Shown here: positions 24,709 to 36,527 of the stretch, one piece after another
Layout: every line of letters starts with the position of its first letter
Numbering within the stretch: the first letter of the stretch is position 1
DNA from: Dastarcus helophoroides
Lineage: Eukaryota; Arthropoda; Insecta; Coleoptera; Bothrideridae
DNA: 64,000 nucleotides
Direction: 5' to 3'
Assembly: GCA_028583605.1 (NCBI GenBank)
Contig: CM053326.1
Coordinates: 17,626,046-17,690,045 of the forward strand
Notes under the pieces: model-generated
Told to the model about the DNA's origin: nothing
What the model saw: the letters and a program-made list of their open reading frames with translations, nothing else
Databases searched by the model: none
Program-made: the position numbers and the translations under genes

Positions 24709-26225
24709 ACTTAAACCTGACACAGATAAAAATTGCATGTGCCCCAAAAAAAATCGTGTAAATGTTGCAAACAAAAAGTAAATCTACAGTTATCATTTCA
24801 TTTAAATAATTGATATTTTCTAGGTGAAAATAAATTTATGACACTCTTGCCTTTACTATTATCAAACAATGCGACTTTTAATTTGTTTGACCGGTAACTA
24901 GAAAAAGAATCTTTACCACAAAATGAGTGAGTAGATTGAATTTTACCACAAAGATAACAGGAATAATAAAAAAAACTGCAGACCAATGGTTTTTGTTTCA
25001 AAAGCGATGTCGTTGATTGTAAAAAACCAAATTATAATAATATGTGAAAAACTGAAGATCTATAGTTAAAACATATATGTTTTGTGGTTAAAACTGTTGC
25101 GTTGACGACACTGGATAACATATCATAGAATCCCACCGTTATTTGTCAATTTAAAAAAATAGAACTTTCATACGAAAGAGGACCAATTTCCTTTGGTTTC
25201 GTCATTTTTTAGTTGGATATTAATTACATAATATATATTTTTATTGCCTACTTTATGAAATTAAACATTATTGGTACAGTAAAAGATTTTCTTTCACCGC
25301 AGCATCTTTGGATTGTTCCTATTATATTTTTTATTCATCATTTATGATCCACTTATCTTTGTGACATAATAGAAAATATGTTTTACCTTCATTTATAAAC
25401 ATTGCTATTTCATATATGGGTAAAAGCCAATCAAGTGCGACTTTGAATCGTATGAGAATGGTTTCACACCAATAAATATGTATTTGATATACAGTGTGTT
25501 GCTCAAGATGTGTAATAAAATGAATAACTTGGTAATTACTTATTAGTAGAGGTAGCAACTCGGTTAAATAACCTGAATTATATTCCCATTAATATGCCCT
25601 TGAGAAAAAAATTAAAGTCTTATTTATACTTTAAAATTTGTCATTTGTTATCCGATTAAAAAAATAATATATGAATCATTACTACCTGGTTTTTTATCAT
25701 CGTTGCTTCTGAATAATTTTAAGTATTAGATTTATTTCATCCTTCCAAAACCCTGTTTGGAAAATATTTTGAATAAAATATGGGCTGAAATATCGATTAT
25801 TCCACTTTTAGATTCTTGTTGATTTATATATCTATTTACATTTTCATAACTGACTAAAATATCGATCTCAAAGTCGAAATCTCCAGAAAGTTTGAACATC
25901 GAGAAGAGGCAATATTTGCAAATTGAATTGAAAATTTTGAGATGAGGGTCTACATATTCAAAACAGTCACAATTTCAAAAATAAAGTCCAATTGTTAAAA
26001 CAATTCATCCAATTTATTAAATTTAATACATTTTTTTTGAACAAGTTAAAAAGAAAGTGGAGCAAATATGGCGAACGATAGTACAACTTATTCTCGGTAG
26101 TAACATTGCCTATACTGAGTTTCTATGTACCTGTTAATCTGTCAATAGTCCCAATGTCAAGCTCATTTTAGGTTAATTTAAAAAACGAAAATATTGCATG
26201 TATTAAGTAATACACCAGCGGCAAA

Positions 26226-26707
26226 ATGAATATAGCTCTACGGGGTATTACGATTTCGAAATCTGTTTTTTCTCTCTCAAGATCTTACTGTTCGAATGCC
26301 TCTGACCAAATAAAAAAGATGGTAGCCAACAATAAAGTGGTGGTTTTCATGAAGGGAGTCCCGGAACAACCGCGGTGTGGATTTAGCAACGCCGTCGTGC
26401 AAATATTGAGAATGCATGGGGTAAAATACGACGCTCACGATGTTTTATCAGATAATGACCTACGAGAAGGTAAAACGGCCCTAGTTATTCTGATCTCGTT
26501 ATCATTTTACTTTTTGCAGCGATAAAGAAGTACTCGAATTGGCCCACAATACCACAGGTTTTTATAAATGGTGAATTCGTCGGAGGGTGTGATATTTTGT
26601 TGTCGATGCATCAATCAGGGGACTTGGTAGAAGAGTTGGAAAAAGTTGGAATTCGAAGCGCGCTCCTCGACAAAGCAAAAGAAAAAGAAGCTGAGACAAA
26701 AACCTAA
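26226..26707 (+). CDS. GLRX5: Mitochondrial monothiol glutaredoxin 5 (CGFS type)
   Basis: Exons 26226-26469 and 26520-26707 are separated by a 50-bp intron and encode 143 residues. The N-terminus (about 1-25) is Ser/Arg-rich, like a mitochondrial presequence. The monothiol active site is CGFS (51-54), preceded by FMKG with its conserved lysine. Exon 2 supplies WPTIPQVF and GEFVGGCDI, the glutathione-binding TIPQVF and GGCD motifs. In this family, one glutathione-liganded cluster per dimer passes Fe-S clusters from the ISCU scaffold to acceptor proteins in mitochondria. The ATG is the first in frame, and the length matches the family. A polyadenylation signal AATAAA lies at 26744-26749. The gene converges with the TMEM216-like gene, whose stop is only 192 bp away, so their 3' ends probably come very close. 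Confidence 0.95.
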
Positions 26708-26898
26708 TTTTTGTTAAAAAATTCGTGTATCCTGATGTAAATTAATAAATCGCCTAATATACTATTTGCTAAAATCCATTTTTTGTTATAATTTTTACCA
26801 ATTTGTTTTTGAAGTTTACGAATACTGAACAGTTGGACTTTTTTGTTATTTTATACATAATGTCTAGTAAAAGCAAACGCAAGGTGTAAAAAATATCT

Positions 26899-27358
26899 TT
26901 AATAATATTGTACTTTTCTTTGGCATATTTGAAGGGTTCCAAAAAGAACTTCCGTAAATGCTAACATTATCATAAGTACACATAAAAGTTGTTGTAATCG
27001 AAGCATTTTTTCCTGTAGGTGAAAGGTGTAAGCCATACAGCCGACTGTTAAAAACGTTAACAGTATACAAACGGCGGATATCAAACCTAAAAGTACCAAA
27101 TAATTCAAATAGACAAAAAAATAAATACATCAAATTCAATTTACCTCTTTTAGTGTTTTTGAATTTTTTAAACAGGATAAGTTTCATAAATTCTGAAGTA
27201 ATCAGAACACAAGAAACTACCGTTTCTAGTCCTATTGTATTTTCACTGTAATTCGCGTAATATTTCGATAAAAGCATTATAATTTCACTTAGAGATAACA
27301 TTGGAAAATAGAAACAATTTAAGTAAATTAAGCATTCAAACATCAACTCTGCGTCCAT
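26899..27358 (-). CDS. TMEM216-like transmembrane protein (TMEM17/80/216 family)
   Basis: Exons 27145-27358 and 26899-27086 (58-bp intron, phase 1) encode 133 residues with four hydrophobic segments. Family-like features are an N-terminal LIYLNCFYFPMLSLSE segment, a charged loop after SEFMKLILF (KKFKNTKRG), and a last helix with AFTEVLFGTLQI. The length and layout match TMEM216 (about 145 residues). TMEM216 is a ciliary transition-zone protein of the MKS/tectonic complex that helps gate membrane protein entry to the cilium. TMEM17 or TMEM80 are alternative members. I assign the family with fair confidence and the exact member less surely. The ATG is the first in frame, and its upstream region faces the 3' end of the Angel gene. 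Confidence 0.62.
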
Positions 27359-28072
27359 TTCAAAAGGTTAAAATAAATAAAGGCAAGATGCTCCATAATT
27401 GTGCTATTTTCAGACGGGTTTATTTTTAAATTACGCGTTTCAGCGGCTTAGTTGCGTATGCGCAATTCACATTTTGCTTAGATCTTACATTTCAAATTCA
27501 AATACGATACTTATTATTATTACTGTATTGTTCATTTTGTATATTATTGTATTGTTCATTAGTTTTGTTATATTCTATAATTTAAAATATCATTTGCTTG
27601 GAAAATAAAAAGTATACAGGAAGTTGTTACCTTGGAAATGAATAATATAAGGAATTTACTTTTTCCTTCAAGTGTTCTTTTTAAATAAAACGTATGATTT
27701 AGTTCTTATGGACATAAGTTTTATTAAATTATTCAGACTAAGGTTGACTGGCCCAGACATATCCAGTGAGTGAAGAGGCAATGTATCTCTTCAAACGACC
27801 CTAAACTTTTCATACAAATAGGGGTCTTATAGTGTTTCTGATATGAGACCATTTAATCGCGAAATATCTGTTCCTTGGCAATTGCAGAAGTTTTTCTGCA
27901 AACTTCTCTTATGAAACATTTTGTTTATTGTCAAAGTTTCGATTTTTTCTTTGAATGTAAGGCAACAGGTGAATTGGTAAAACAGGAATTAATAAACTCA
28001 GTAAAACATTTTATTTGGGAACTATAAAAGATATAATTTGTACAATAACAAAAAATTAAAATAAAATAAATA
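27359..28072. other. Intergenic spacer upstream of the TMEM216-like gene
   Basis: No gene is seen. The minus-strand polyadenylation signal for the Angel gene (AATAAA, plus-strand TTTATT at 28010-28015) lies here, 58 bp beyond its stop codon. The rest is AT-rich and would include the TMEM216-like promoter. Confidence 0.6.
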
Positions 28073-31000
28073 TCAGTATTCCAACTTAAACTTTGCTAAC
28101 AAGGATAAATGATCGGAGCCTAATTTTGCATTAGGTATACGTAAGTTGTCAAGCTGATCACTCGTGGGTAATTTATATCGTGCCATTAATTTAATCTTGT
28201 CTTCAACCTTAACATTTCTCTCCTTCTTTCCGCTAGAAACAGTTCAATTAGAATCGCATAAAAATGTAAAATGCTGGAAATACCTGTAGAAAATATAATC
28301 GACAGTTATCCATTCACCCTGGTGGGTCGTCCCTTCGTTAACACCATTAATATAATGGCTATATACAGAATTTAATACAAATTCGTGAGTCAAAATTCCA
28401 GTGCTAAAAGGAAAGGTTTTGTGGTTTTGGTTGGGAGATCTGGCGTCCAGGGCAGAACATTTTTCTCTCATTATCACAGTGTCTACATCTTGACATCCAT
28501 CTGCAAAAAGGAAACGCAATTTTTCTATTAGGCACACGCACGGAATTATGACTAGGTTACCGAATCAGGAAATCAGAATTCATAATCGTGCACCAGGCTC
28601 ATGATTTAATCCCATTACTCGAATCTGAATTCCGGATTCGAAAACCTAACCAGGATACTAGTAATACGAGCTAATTAAAAAAATTATTTGACACGCTACA
28701 AAAAATTTTCCAAGTATTTAAAAAAAAAATTGTGAACTTGTTTCAAGAATTATGAATCAAACTATCATAAATATGACTATATACCTGAGATTTTTAACCA
28801 AGAAGGAACCAAAGTCTTCCCTGTAACTTCGTGACTATTTGCTTTCGATAAAGACCGAGCTGACAAATACTCGTAATGTAAAAACCCATTGGTAAAAAAT
28901 TCGTAAACAACAGAGTCTGGCGTCGAATTCAAGTCCCCAGTGATGATCATGGGCAAATATTCCACCTCCCCGCTGAAATTTAACATTCTAGATCGCATCA
29001 ACAATCGAAATTGCTATACTAACTCTGGAAGTTTTTTCTTGAAGGCCATCTTGTCGATTTCCGAAAACAAATACTGCGTTTGGGCCAACCTGACGTCTTG
29101 TCTTTTGGGGTTGTACAGGAGATGCGTAGTGGCTACGACGAATTCGTTCGATATTTTATTCTTTGGGGCCAATTTGGCCACAATGGCCACATTGTGACGG
29201 TTTAATATCGATACGTTCTCATGGTAGTATTCGACCATAGTGTGACTTATCAGGGATAGTGCGTTTTCTTTGTAATAGATAGCGCAACCGTCTGTCCTTA
29301 TACCCGTTCTTTTTTTGTATATTCCCCTATAACCTAAACGAACGATTATTTATGCAAACGCTGGGGGCCGAAACGTACCTAATTGTGTCTCGAGTATGCT
29401 AAAGTAGTCTTGTATGTGAGAGCCTTGAACTTCTTGTAAACAAATGATCTGGAAAAAAATAACAATTCTTGAATAAAATTTCTTCAAATTTAATACGACG
29501 CATCTCAATACTTTTTATGAATCAATAAGTTATTAAATTATGGAATAGATATGAAGTAAAGTTGGTTGACAAGAAAATAATCAGTGTCTCAAAAGAAATG
29601 AAAAACTAAGATTTGTATTCAGGAGAATTTAACGCAATTTAGTAAAATTTGATCCACTTAACTAAAAATGTCAATCACAATGTTGTGATTATAAAATTGA
29701 ATTTTTTTCAACTTGATTTTAACCCCCGTTGGGCGCGCGCGATTTCTCAGACCGCACTTATATCTGTTATTTTATATTTCAATTAGTTTGCCAATAATGC
29801 TCATTTTTAGTCTAACTGGGTATTATAATATCACACATGTGATGCTTGATCAACTAATTAATTATATGCCCATTTTTGTGAGTTATAGCTATTTGCATTA
29901 TGTGATACCGCGCCCACCCACGCATGTTAAATTGTTTTGTCAGTATGGTTATTGCTATAAATTGATTTTTGCTTGGAAATAAGATTGTAAAAAAGTTAAA
30001 AACTAGCATTAATTTTAGATGTGGTCTGTGAGACCGCGCGCGCCTCATCCTGTTACAAAACTTGACGCACCTATTCTAGGGTTAAAAGCAGACATTTCGA
30101 AAGTTTGACTTTAAAATTAAAATTTTCACTTTATCATTGAAGTTTTCTTAGAAGAAAAAGCGCTGACGTTTTATTTTTTTAATCAAAATTTTAATATTTT
30201 TACATTTCGCATTTAATAAATAATCCACTTCATTTCTCAATATTTTGATTTCAATCTCCTATCCATTTTACGTTCGATACCTTGCCCTTATTTCTTAAAA
30301 ATATGATTCAAAAATCATTTTTGGGTGAAATTTTATTGATAAAATTTGTAACAGTCGCGAATAACCAACAAATAAGGCAATGTTTCTGGCAATATTTAGA
30401 AATCGATAATAGGTGCAAAGTATGAGACTGTAACATGTACGATATATGTCACAACACAACAAATGTGCTATGTAAGGATACTGCAACAACTAATCAAAAC
30501 AAATAAAAACATGTTACACAAAAAATACTTTGAAGTTTGTACTCTTATTCGACAAAAATATAATACTGTGAATTTCGTAGTACACATTCAAGTGACATAA
30601 ACAAAGCAAAACATTATACTTTATCAGTACAAACATTTTGATAAAAAAAAGGTAATTATAGAATTTAAATACTGAGTGATAAAATTCAGTTGGGAAATTC
30701 AGAAAGAATACGTAATTGGAAACAGATGTAAAGTTAGGTCTCTCCAAAACGAGATGTAAACAACTCGCCGATTTTTTAAAAGAATTGTCTAGACAAAAGA
30801 TCTCCCAAATCCGCTTTATCAGATAAGCTCGGTCAATATACAAAGGTCATGGGTTCTTGTGTGCATAGTTTGTCAAATACAAATTATCATTTGAATGTAA
30901 AAAATATACGTTGAAATAAATATGATTTCGTCGACATATTTACGAGGTGATAGAAATTCAAGAATTGGGTCGGGTTCCGTTTTGACCCAGGGCTGAAAAC

Positions 31001-32502
31001 GAATTAACGAATTTTACTTCAAAGATCTTTCACGTCACTTAAATATTAAGTAATCTGGAAGCTACGTTACATTGTCAATAATGCAATACTTGGCATCATT
31101 TATGTGCTAATAATAATAATAAATTTCGGGAAAACTGAATCACTTTAAGTTTAAAATAATAAGATTCCGGGCGAAAGACGAAACTTTTTGAGTTTACTTG
31201 GCTAAAAAAAATCTGATTTTCAAAATTCAAGTTTAAGTACGTAATTTTCAGGAAAAAATGTTCCACTTTAAGAAGCACTCCAGAGTTATAAATTAAATTT
31301 AAAATTTAACCCCAAATTTCACTTTGAAATTTGAAAGTTGAGAATAAAATACGATTTCCAAATTTTGAATTGAAAAACGTTTGAAAAAGTCGATCTTTAC
31401 AGGAAACTCTAAACAAATACGAACTTTAAAAAAAAAATATAAATTTCAAGAAAAAATTTTGAATTTTGTGGGCAAAAAACGAAACTTCGAGAGTTGACTC
31501 AATTAAAATAAATCTGAATTTTTGAGTTGAAATACATAATTTTCGGGATAAAAAGAAGAAATCGATTTACAAATTTAAACTAAAATGTTTCTGAAAAGCG
31601 GTGGAAATGGATAAGCAACAAAAAACTTACATGGGGTTTAAAATTGGATATCTCCTTTAATAAATTCGGCCACCTCACTTCCCACTTTAACGCACTCTGA
31701 TCATGAGATTCATAATGATAGAGATGCTCGACAACTAAATCTTGGGCCAATACATTGTAACTCATAACAGTAAAAAAGAAACCAGGCCGCCTGTCCTCAG
31801 CCGCACATTGCAGTTGCTCCCATTCCCTAGGAGGTACAAGTTTTTCCTTTTTACCTTTAACTAACAAATTATTACCACACATCACAGAATTGTAAGTATT
31901 AAAATACCTCTCAGCTTTGTGGCCCCTTTGGCACTGCCTTGGCTAAACAGTTTGGGCGAATTATCCTTGCAATAGTGGTTGTTACTTAACTGGAAATTAT
32001 TCACCGAAGACGTCGAAAGCTGTCTCGATAAACTATGATTTATGAAAGCTCCGTTTTCCAGCAGGCTCGTCTCACTTGACGATGTGCTTAATTTATGCTG
32101 CTGTCTCTGCATTCTGTGATTGGGCAAGGCGAAGCAACTAGTTTCAGTTACACTACTGGCGCATTGAAAGTTAAATTTATAGCAATTTTGCTGTTGGAAC
32201 TGCAGTGGAGTTAACATGAACTGCTGTGGACGTTGAAGGTTACAGTTGGGTTTGTTTTTTCCGCCGTTTTCGCGGGACAATTTCCTGCCGTTTCCCGAGG
32301 TGGACGGCTCGCCTTGGAAGGGTTTCTTCTCGTTGTTCTTTACTTGGGACATGATGACACTCCTTATTTTGAAACCGTGCACGAATTTGTACGTTCCATT
32401 CAACAGTACTTTGACGTCGGAGTATTTGGACACGAAAAATGCGAAACTATGTTGAACAGAACAATTCCAAAAGGTAACACTTTGGACGATGATTGGTAAC
32501 AT
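28073..32502 (-). CDS. ANGEL: Angel homologue, CCR4-type exonuclease/endonuclease/phosphatase family protein
   Basis: The minus-strand exons are 31908-32502, 31631-31860, 29379-29448, 29024-29333, 28785-28972, 28284-28500 and 28073-28232. All phases agree and give 589 residues. Two introns are only 47 and 51 bp. The N-terminal 200 residues are Ser/Asn/Gln-rich and unconserved. The EEP fold then shows SYNVLAQD (Asn about 234), ICLQEVQ (catalytic Glu about 281), RTGIRTDGCAIYYK, VATTHLLYNPKR, TGDLNSTPDS (Asp/Asn about 415 and 417) and a C-terminal GSDHLSL (Asp/His about 577-578). These are the catalytic blocks of the CCR4/Nocturnin/Angel group. Known members include ANGEL2, a 2',3'-cyclic phosphatase on RNA, and ANGEL1, an eIF4E binder. 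Which activity applies here is not visible. Met at 32502 is the first start; a second, at 32352 (MSQVKNN), would drop a poorly conserved leader. Confidence 0.92.
29449..31630 (-). other. Large intron of the Angel gene
   Basis: This intron of about 2.2 kb holds the piggyBac-like miniature element (29723-30081) and, at 31100-31580, the TTTCGA-type simple DNA found in other introns. No coding sequence is recognised. Confidence 0.7.
29723..30081. mobile_element. piggyBac-like miniature element with TTAA duplication
   Basis: TTAA flanks both sides (29719-29722 and 30082-30085). The ends read CCCCCGTTGG on the left and CCCTAGAATAGG on the complement of the right. A subterminal inverted repeat (GGCGCGCGCG...TCTCAGACCGCA on the left, GGCGCGCGCGG...TCACAGACCACA on the right) starts about 10 bp from the left tip but about 38 bp from the right tip. 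That asymmetry is characteristic of piggyBac ends. At 359 bp there is no transposase. Confidence 0.72.
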
Positions 32503-32744
32503 TACACGAAATCATTGTTCACTTTCTAATAACGGAATCATTAAAATAATGCCTTAAATTGGGTTGATTTAAACGCAAGTAATTACCATTACTTGATAAG
32601 AATATTTGGTAGATAACAACAATAGCCTGTTATCATTTCCCTCCACACAAATACGAACGGTCCAAGTTAGAGCTCAAAAAATTCTTCCGTCACCGTCATA
32701 TGGTTAAATTGACATATACGAAAGTGACACATTGTAAAATGTCG

Positions 32745-32845
32745 ATGCTCCACCAAGGTGCATGAACGATGAGGTTGGGCAACCTTGCTTGGCCAGGGCC
32801 GAAGTCAGGCAGGTGACCACCAGCCTTGTTGATTGAATATTATAT
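32745..32845 (+). pseudogene. Possible 7SL (SRP) RNA-derived fragment
   Basis: This is an unusually GC-rich island. CCACCAAGGTGC, GGTTGGGCAACC, GGCCAGGGCCG, GGCAGGTGACC and CCTTGTTGATTGA occur in the same order as the helix 6-8 blocks of animal SRP RNA (CCACCAGGTTGC, GGCCCAGGTCGG, GGAGCAGGTCA, CCGTGCTGATCAG). The invariant helix 8 GGAAAC loop is altered, and no full-length SRP RNA is apparent, so it would be a dead retrocopy or a SINE fragment. It ends beside the P-like element. The comparison is from memory. Confidence 0.33.
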
Positions 32846-32850
32846 TTAAG

Positions 32851-32920
32851 GTAGTACCACGGCCGTCTTAAGTAACAGGCCATGAAGTAGGAAATTTGGC
32901 AACAAGGGATGGTTGTCCAC
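32851..32920 (+). repeat. Left terminal inverted repeat of the P-like element
   Basis: From the tip inward, the blocks are GTAGTACCACGGCCG, TAACAGGCCATGAA and GATGGTTGTCCAC, with variable spacers. The inner GGTTGTCC resembles the AAGGTGGTCCCG block of the Drosophila P-element end, and the CATGAA matches its first bases loosely. Confidence 0.75.
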
Positions 32921-33407
32921 CCTAGCCACCCTCACACTTGTACTTTTACTTGTTGCAGTTGTTGGTTATGGTGACATGCCGGCAGCTAAACAAATTACAG
33001 CGATTTTTGCTAATCATAGTTACATTATTATTGAAAAGATAATAATTTGTTTCTTGTGATTGTGTAGAAAAAATATTCATAGTGTTGGTTTGATCAAAAA
33101 CTAGTGATAAAACACAGCTAATTTCAGAAATTCAACTGTGGAAACCCGCTTAAGTTGTTTAGTGACCCGTGTTTTCGCTAAGATTTAGTGGACATAAATA
33201 TCCCTTTTGATTTTACGTTAAAGTTGTGTTTTTTTCCTTAGTTGCGTGATTTGTTGTTACGTCGTTTTCAATTAAGTGAATACGGAACGTTATTAAAAAA
33301 AATAGTGTATGTTTTTTTAGTTTTATGTGAAATACGCAGGTTTAGTGTTTATTTTATTTCAAACTTTGTAAACTTGTAAAAGGGTAAGTTTTTTCACGTC
33401 TAACATA

Positions 33408-36142
33408 ATGCCAAAAACTTGTTGCGTCCCTGGATGCAAATCCAATTATAATAGTTCTTTAAAAGCTGGAGAATCTATGGTATCGACCTTTGGTTTTCCA
33501 AAGGATGGTATTTTAAAAAGTAAATGGCTAAAAGCTATTCCCCGAGATGACTGGTGTCCTTCTAAATATTCAGCTGTTTGTAGTAAGCATTTTTTAGAAA
33601 GCGATATTATTAGGGAAGATAATTTTTTACTACCAGACGGAAAGGTGACGAAAATTCCATCAAAAACTAAACTTAAACCTAATTCGGTGCCTTCAATTTT
33701 TCCAAATCTACCTCAATATTTATCTAAAAAAGTACCTATTCCAAGAAAAAATCCGGAAGAAAGATATAATGAAACCTTAGCTCGTCATGATGAATTAAAC
33801 GAATCATTTGAAAAATCAGACTTAATTAATAGTTTTGACGATTTAGTTTTGAATCATCTTAAGCAAATCAATATTCCTGAGTCTTGGACAATAAAAGCCA
33901 TAAAAGATAAGAAAATTTATTTTTACGTTCTAAATTTAACAGAGGAGATGATTAAAATTGTCAATCAGATTTCAGTAGATGTAAATATGGTTGTTAAGGT
34001 TTTTGTAAATGAAACAGAATTAACCTTTAAGGATTTAAACTGGATTCTACCTTTTGATTTAAAATTAACTAGGTGGTCCCAGCTAGAAAATTTATTAGTT
34101 AGATACAAAGATCAAATGAATATCGCTCAATCCTTTAGGGTTTTAATAGAAAAAAGTATATATTTTTTGACTGAAGCTTCTAAAACACTGATGGCAGACT
34201 CTGATAATTTAGAGGCTGTGGATGATTCAAAAGGTAATAATAATTTAAATAATATATTACCAATCTTGATCAATCAGGTACAGTTCATGATTATTAAAAA
34301 AAAACGCTACTCTTCAGAAACCATAATTATGTCTTTTATGTTGTACACACTTTCTCCTTGTGCATATGATTTAATGCGAGATTATTTTAATTTGCCAACT
34401 AAAAGATATCTCCAATACATTTCATCCAGTCTTGATGTTACCCCAAATACCTATCCAAATATCACTGATAATGACAGAAGCACAAATAATTACCTTAATT
34501 ATGTGTCTAATTCTTTAAAACCCAATGAAAAAATTGTTGTTCTTTTAATTGATGAAGTATATATTAGCAAGAGATTGGACTATAGGGGAAAAAATTTATT
34601 AGGTATAGCTTCTAATGACAATTCACTGGCTACAACGATTTTGGCTTTTATGATATGTTCGGCTTTTGGAAACTTTTCCGAAATTGTCAAATTATTGCCA
34701 GTACATAATATTAAAGGTATTGAAATGGCACCAATCACGTTAAATGTAATTTCTTTAATTCAAAAATGTGGCTTTACAGTTTTAGATATAATAACAGATA
34801 ATCACAGAATCAATCGGTCAATGTTTTTAAATTTAACCAATAATTTATCGTTTTTCCCAAATCCCGACATTCCTCAAAGTAATATATATGTCACTTATGA
34901 TTTTGTCCATATTTTTAAAAATATAATTAATAATTGGCGAAATTTAAAAAATTTAGACAACGCATTTGTATATCCCAGTTTTGAAAATTTTAATGAGATT
35001 AAAAATGCAAAATTCCAGGACATAAAAGATGTATATAACAAAGAAAAAAATATGGTAATAAAGAAAGCATACAAACTTAATCATAAAACAGTATATCCTA
35101 ACAACCTTGAACGACAAAAAGTTTATTTAGCAGACAATGTATGTGACTATTCTACTATTTCTTCTTTAATAGAATATGGTTTTCAGGACACGGCAAACTT
35201 TTTGGAAATTATAAGACATTGGTGGGATATTGTAAATAACACAAGCGTCATCAAACATATCATTAAAAGAAATAAATGGTGTGAACCTATTTTTGGAACA
35301 AATGATTTTCGAATTGAATATTTAAAAAAATTTATAACATGGTTAGATACTTGGCAAAAACTTAACAATAACGGTCGGCTTACAAATGATACGTATTCTG
35401 CCATTCGTCATAGTACTTCTGTTTTGTTAGAAATAATTGAATACTCTTTTAAACAATTTAAAATATCATATATTTTACCGGGTAAATTTACAACTGAAAA
35501 ATTAGAAAAGAGATTTGGTAAATATAGACTATTAGGTGGCAGCAATTACAACGTCAGTTTTGACGAAATAATTAATGCAGAAAAAAAATAAGACTTAAAC
35601 ATGTGTTTAAAAAAGCTTCCGGAACTACCTTTTCACTTTCTGAAATTCAAAAATATACTGGGAACTGCTGTAATGAATCCGATCTTGACTGGAACATTTC
35701 GAAAAATACTGAAAGCGACAAATTTTTACATATACTGGAAACAGAATATTTAAATGAATACCAAATAGACGAATCCGCTCAAATATACATATCTGGTTAT
35801 GCGTCTTTCAAAGTGTCAAAAAAACTAAAATGCAATGTTTGTATTTTTCTGATTACAGAAAGTAAAGGAACTTATATTGAAAATGAGTATTTTAATTATT
35901 TACAACGCGGTGGTTTAAGTATTCCTACAGACATTGTTAAAACTTTTTTATTTCATATATGTGCTATCTTTGAAAAAATTATAAATGATTCATCCACCGA
36001 ATATGCTTTTCTAAAAGAGTGTAACCAAAAAGATATTTTATGCCATCTTACTTTTTTAAGTGCATCCCAAGATATATTTTTAAAAGATTTTTATTCTCAA
36101 TGTATCTGCTCTGCGGTAGAGAACATAAGACTATTCTCATAA
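33408..36142 (+). pseudogene. THAP-domain P-element-type transposase, frame broken at an A8 run
   Basis: A 727-codon frame (33408-35591) is followed after one frame change by a 180-codon frame ending at 36142. The N-terminus is a C2CH THAP zinc-binding domain: Cys5/6, Cys10, Cys58, His61, Trp40, and NSVPSIF at 92-98 in place of AVPTIF. It normally binds the transposon ends. The central region has VVLLIDEVYI with the probable first catalytic Asp (about 382), then IITDNHRINR and YDFVHIFKNIINNW, matching the RNase H-like core with GTP-binding insertion of P/THAP9 transposases. The break is at GAA AAA AAA TAA (35580-35591). The homologous C-terminal sequence continues in the -1 frame from inside the run. 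No intron is needed. Apart from this break the frame is intact, so the copy is young or still functional. Confidence 0.85.
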
Positions 36143-36446
36143 TGCTTTCTTCAATTTTTTCTAATATTTTACTAAATAACTACATTAAAAATAAAAACAG
36201 TGAATCCAGTGCCGAAAAGGTAGAATCAAAGAATAAGAGAAGGAAACTCAATACTTTTAATAAATAAAAATAGGAGAAAACGCCACCTTATCTATTAAAT
36301 TTTTGTAATTAAAAATCATATGCCACAAAATACATAGTTATGACATTGTTACGATACATACCGTAAAAGAAATCTTCAAATAATAATTTATAAAACTAAT
36401 AAAGCGAACGGCAAAATATGATCTTAGTATACTAGACTTTGACGGA

Positions 36447-36527
36447 GTGGACAACCATCTAACGTTTGGCAACACCGCATCGAGGGTTTGTTCATGGCCT
36501 GTTAGATAGAGTCGGCCGTGGTAGTAC
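36447..36527 (-). repeat. Right terminal inverted repeat of the P-like element
   Basis: This is the inverted partner of 32851-32920. It contains GTGGACAACCATC, TTCATGGCCTGTTA and CGGCCGTGGTAGTAC. Spacers differ from the left end (about 81 bp against 70 bp), and most core blocks match exactly. Confidence 0.75.

Larger units (their letters stand above)
22288..26225. other. Intergenic spacer between divergent YLPM1 and GLRX5
   Basis: No convincing gene is seen in 3.9 kb. The spacer must hold the YLPM1 promoter and leader (near 22.3 kb) and the GLRX5 promoter (just before 26226). It also contains a tRNA-like/SINE-like stretch near 23.1 kb and one copy of a dispersed repeat (24554-24708). Confidence 0.6.
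32851..36527 (+). mobile_element. P-element/THAP9-like DNA transposon, nearly complete
   Basis: A THAP-transposase reading frame is bracketed by imperfect inverted ends at 32851-32920 and 36447-36527. The blocks shared in inverted orientation are TACCACGGCCG, TAACAGGCCATGAA and GATGGTTGTCCAC. A TTTGGCAACA word occurs near both ends in direct orientation. The total is about 3.7 kb. I could not find the 8-bp target duplication expected for P elements, so the outer limits may be off by a few bases or the flanks may have changed. The element lies between the divergent Angel and arginyl-tRNA synthetase genes. Confidence 0.8.

Noticed and set aside
31882..32502. Treating the first Angel exon as a separate intronless gene
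   Set aside because: It ends in a GT donor with matching phase and a 47-bp intron into the EEP domain, so it belongs to the Angel gene.
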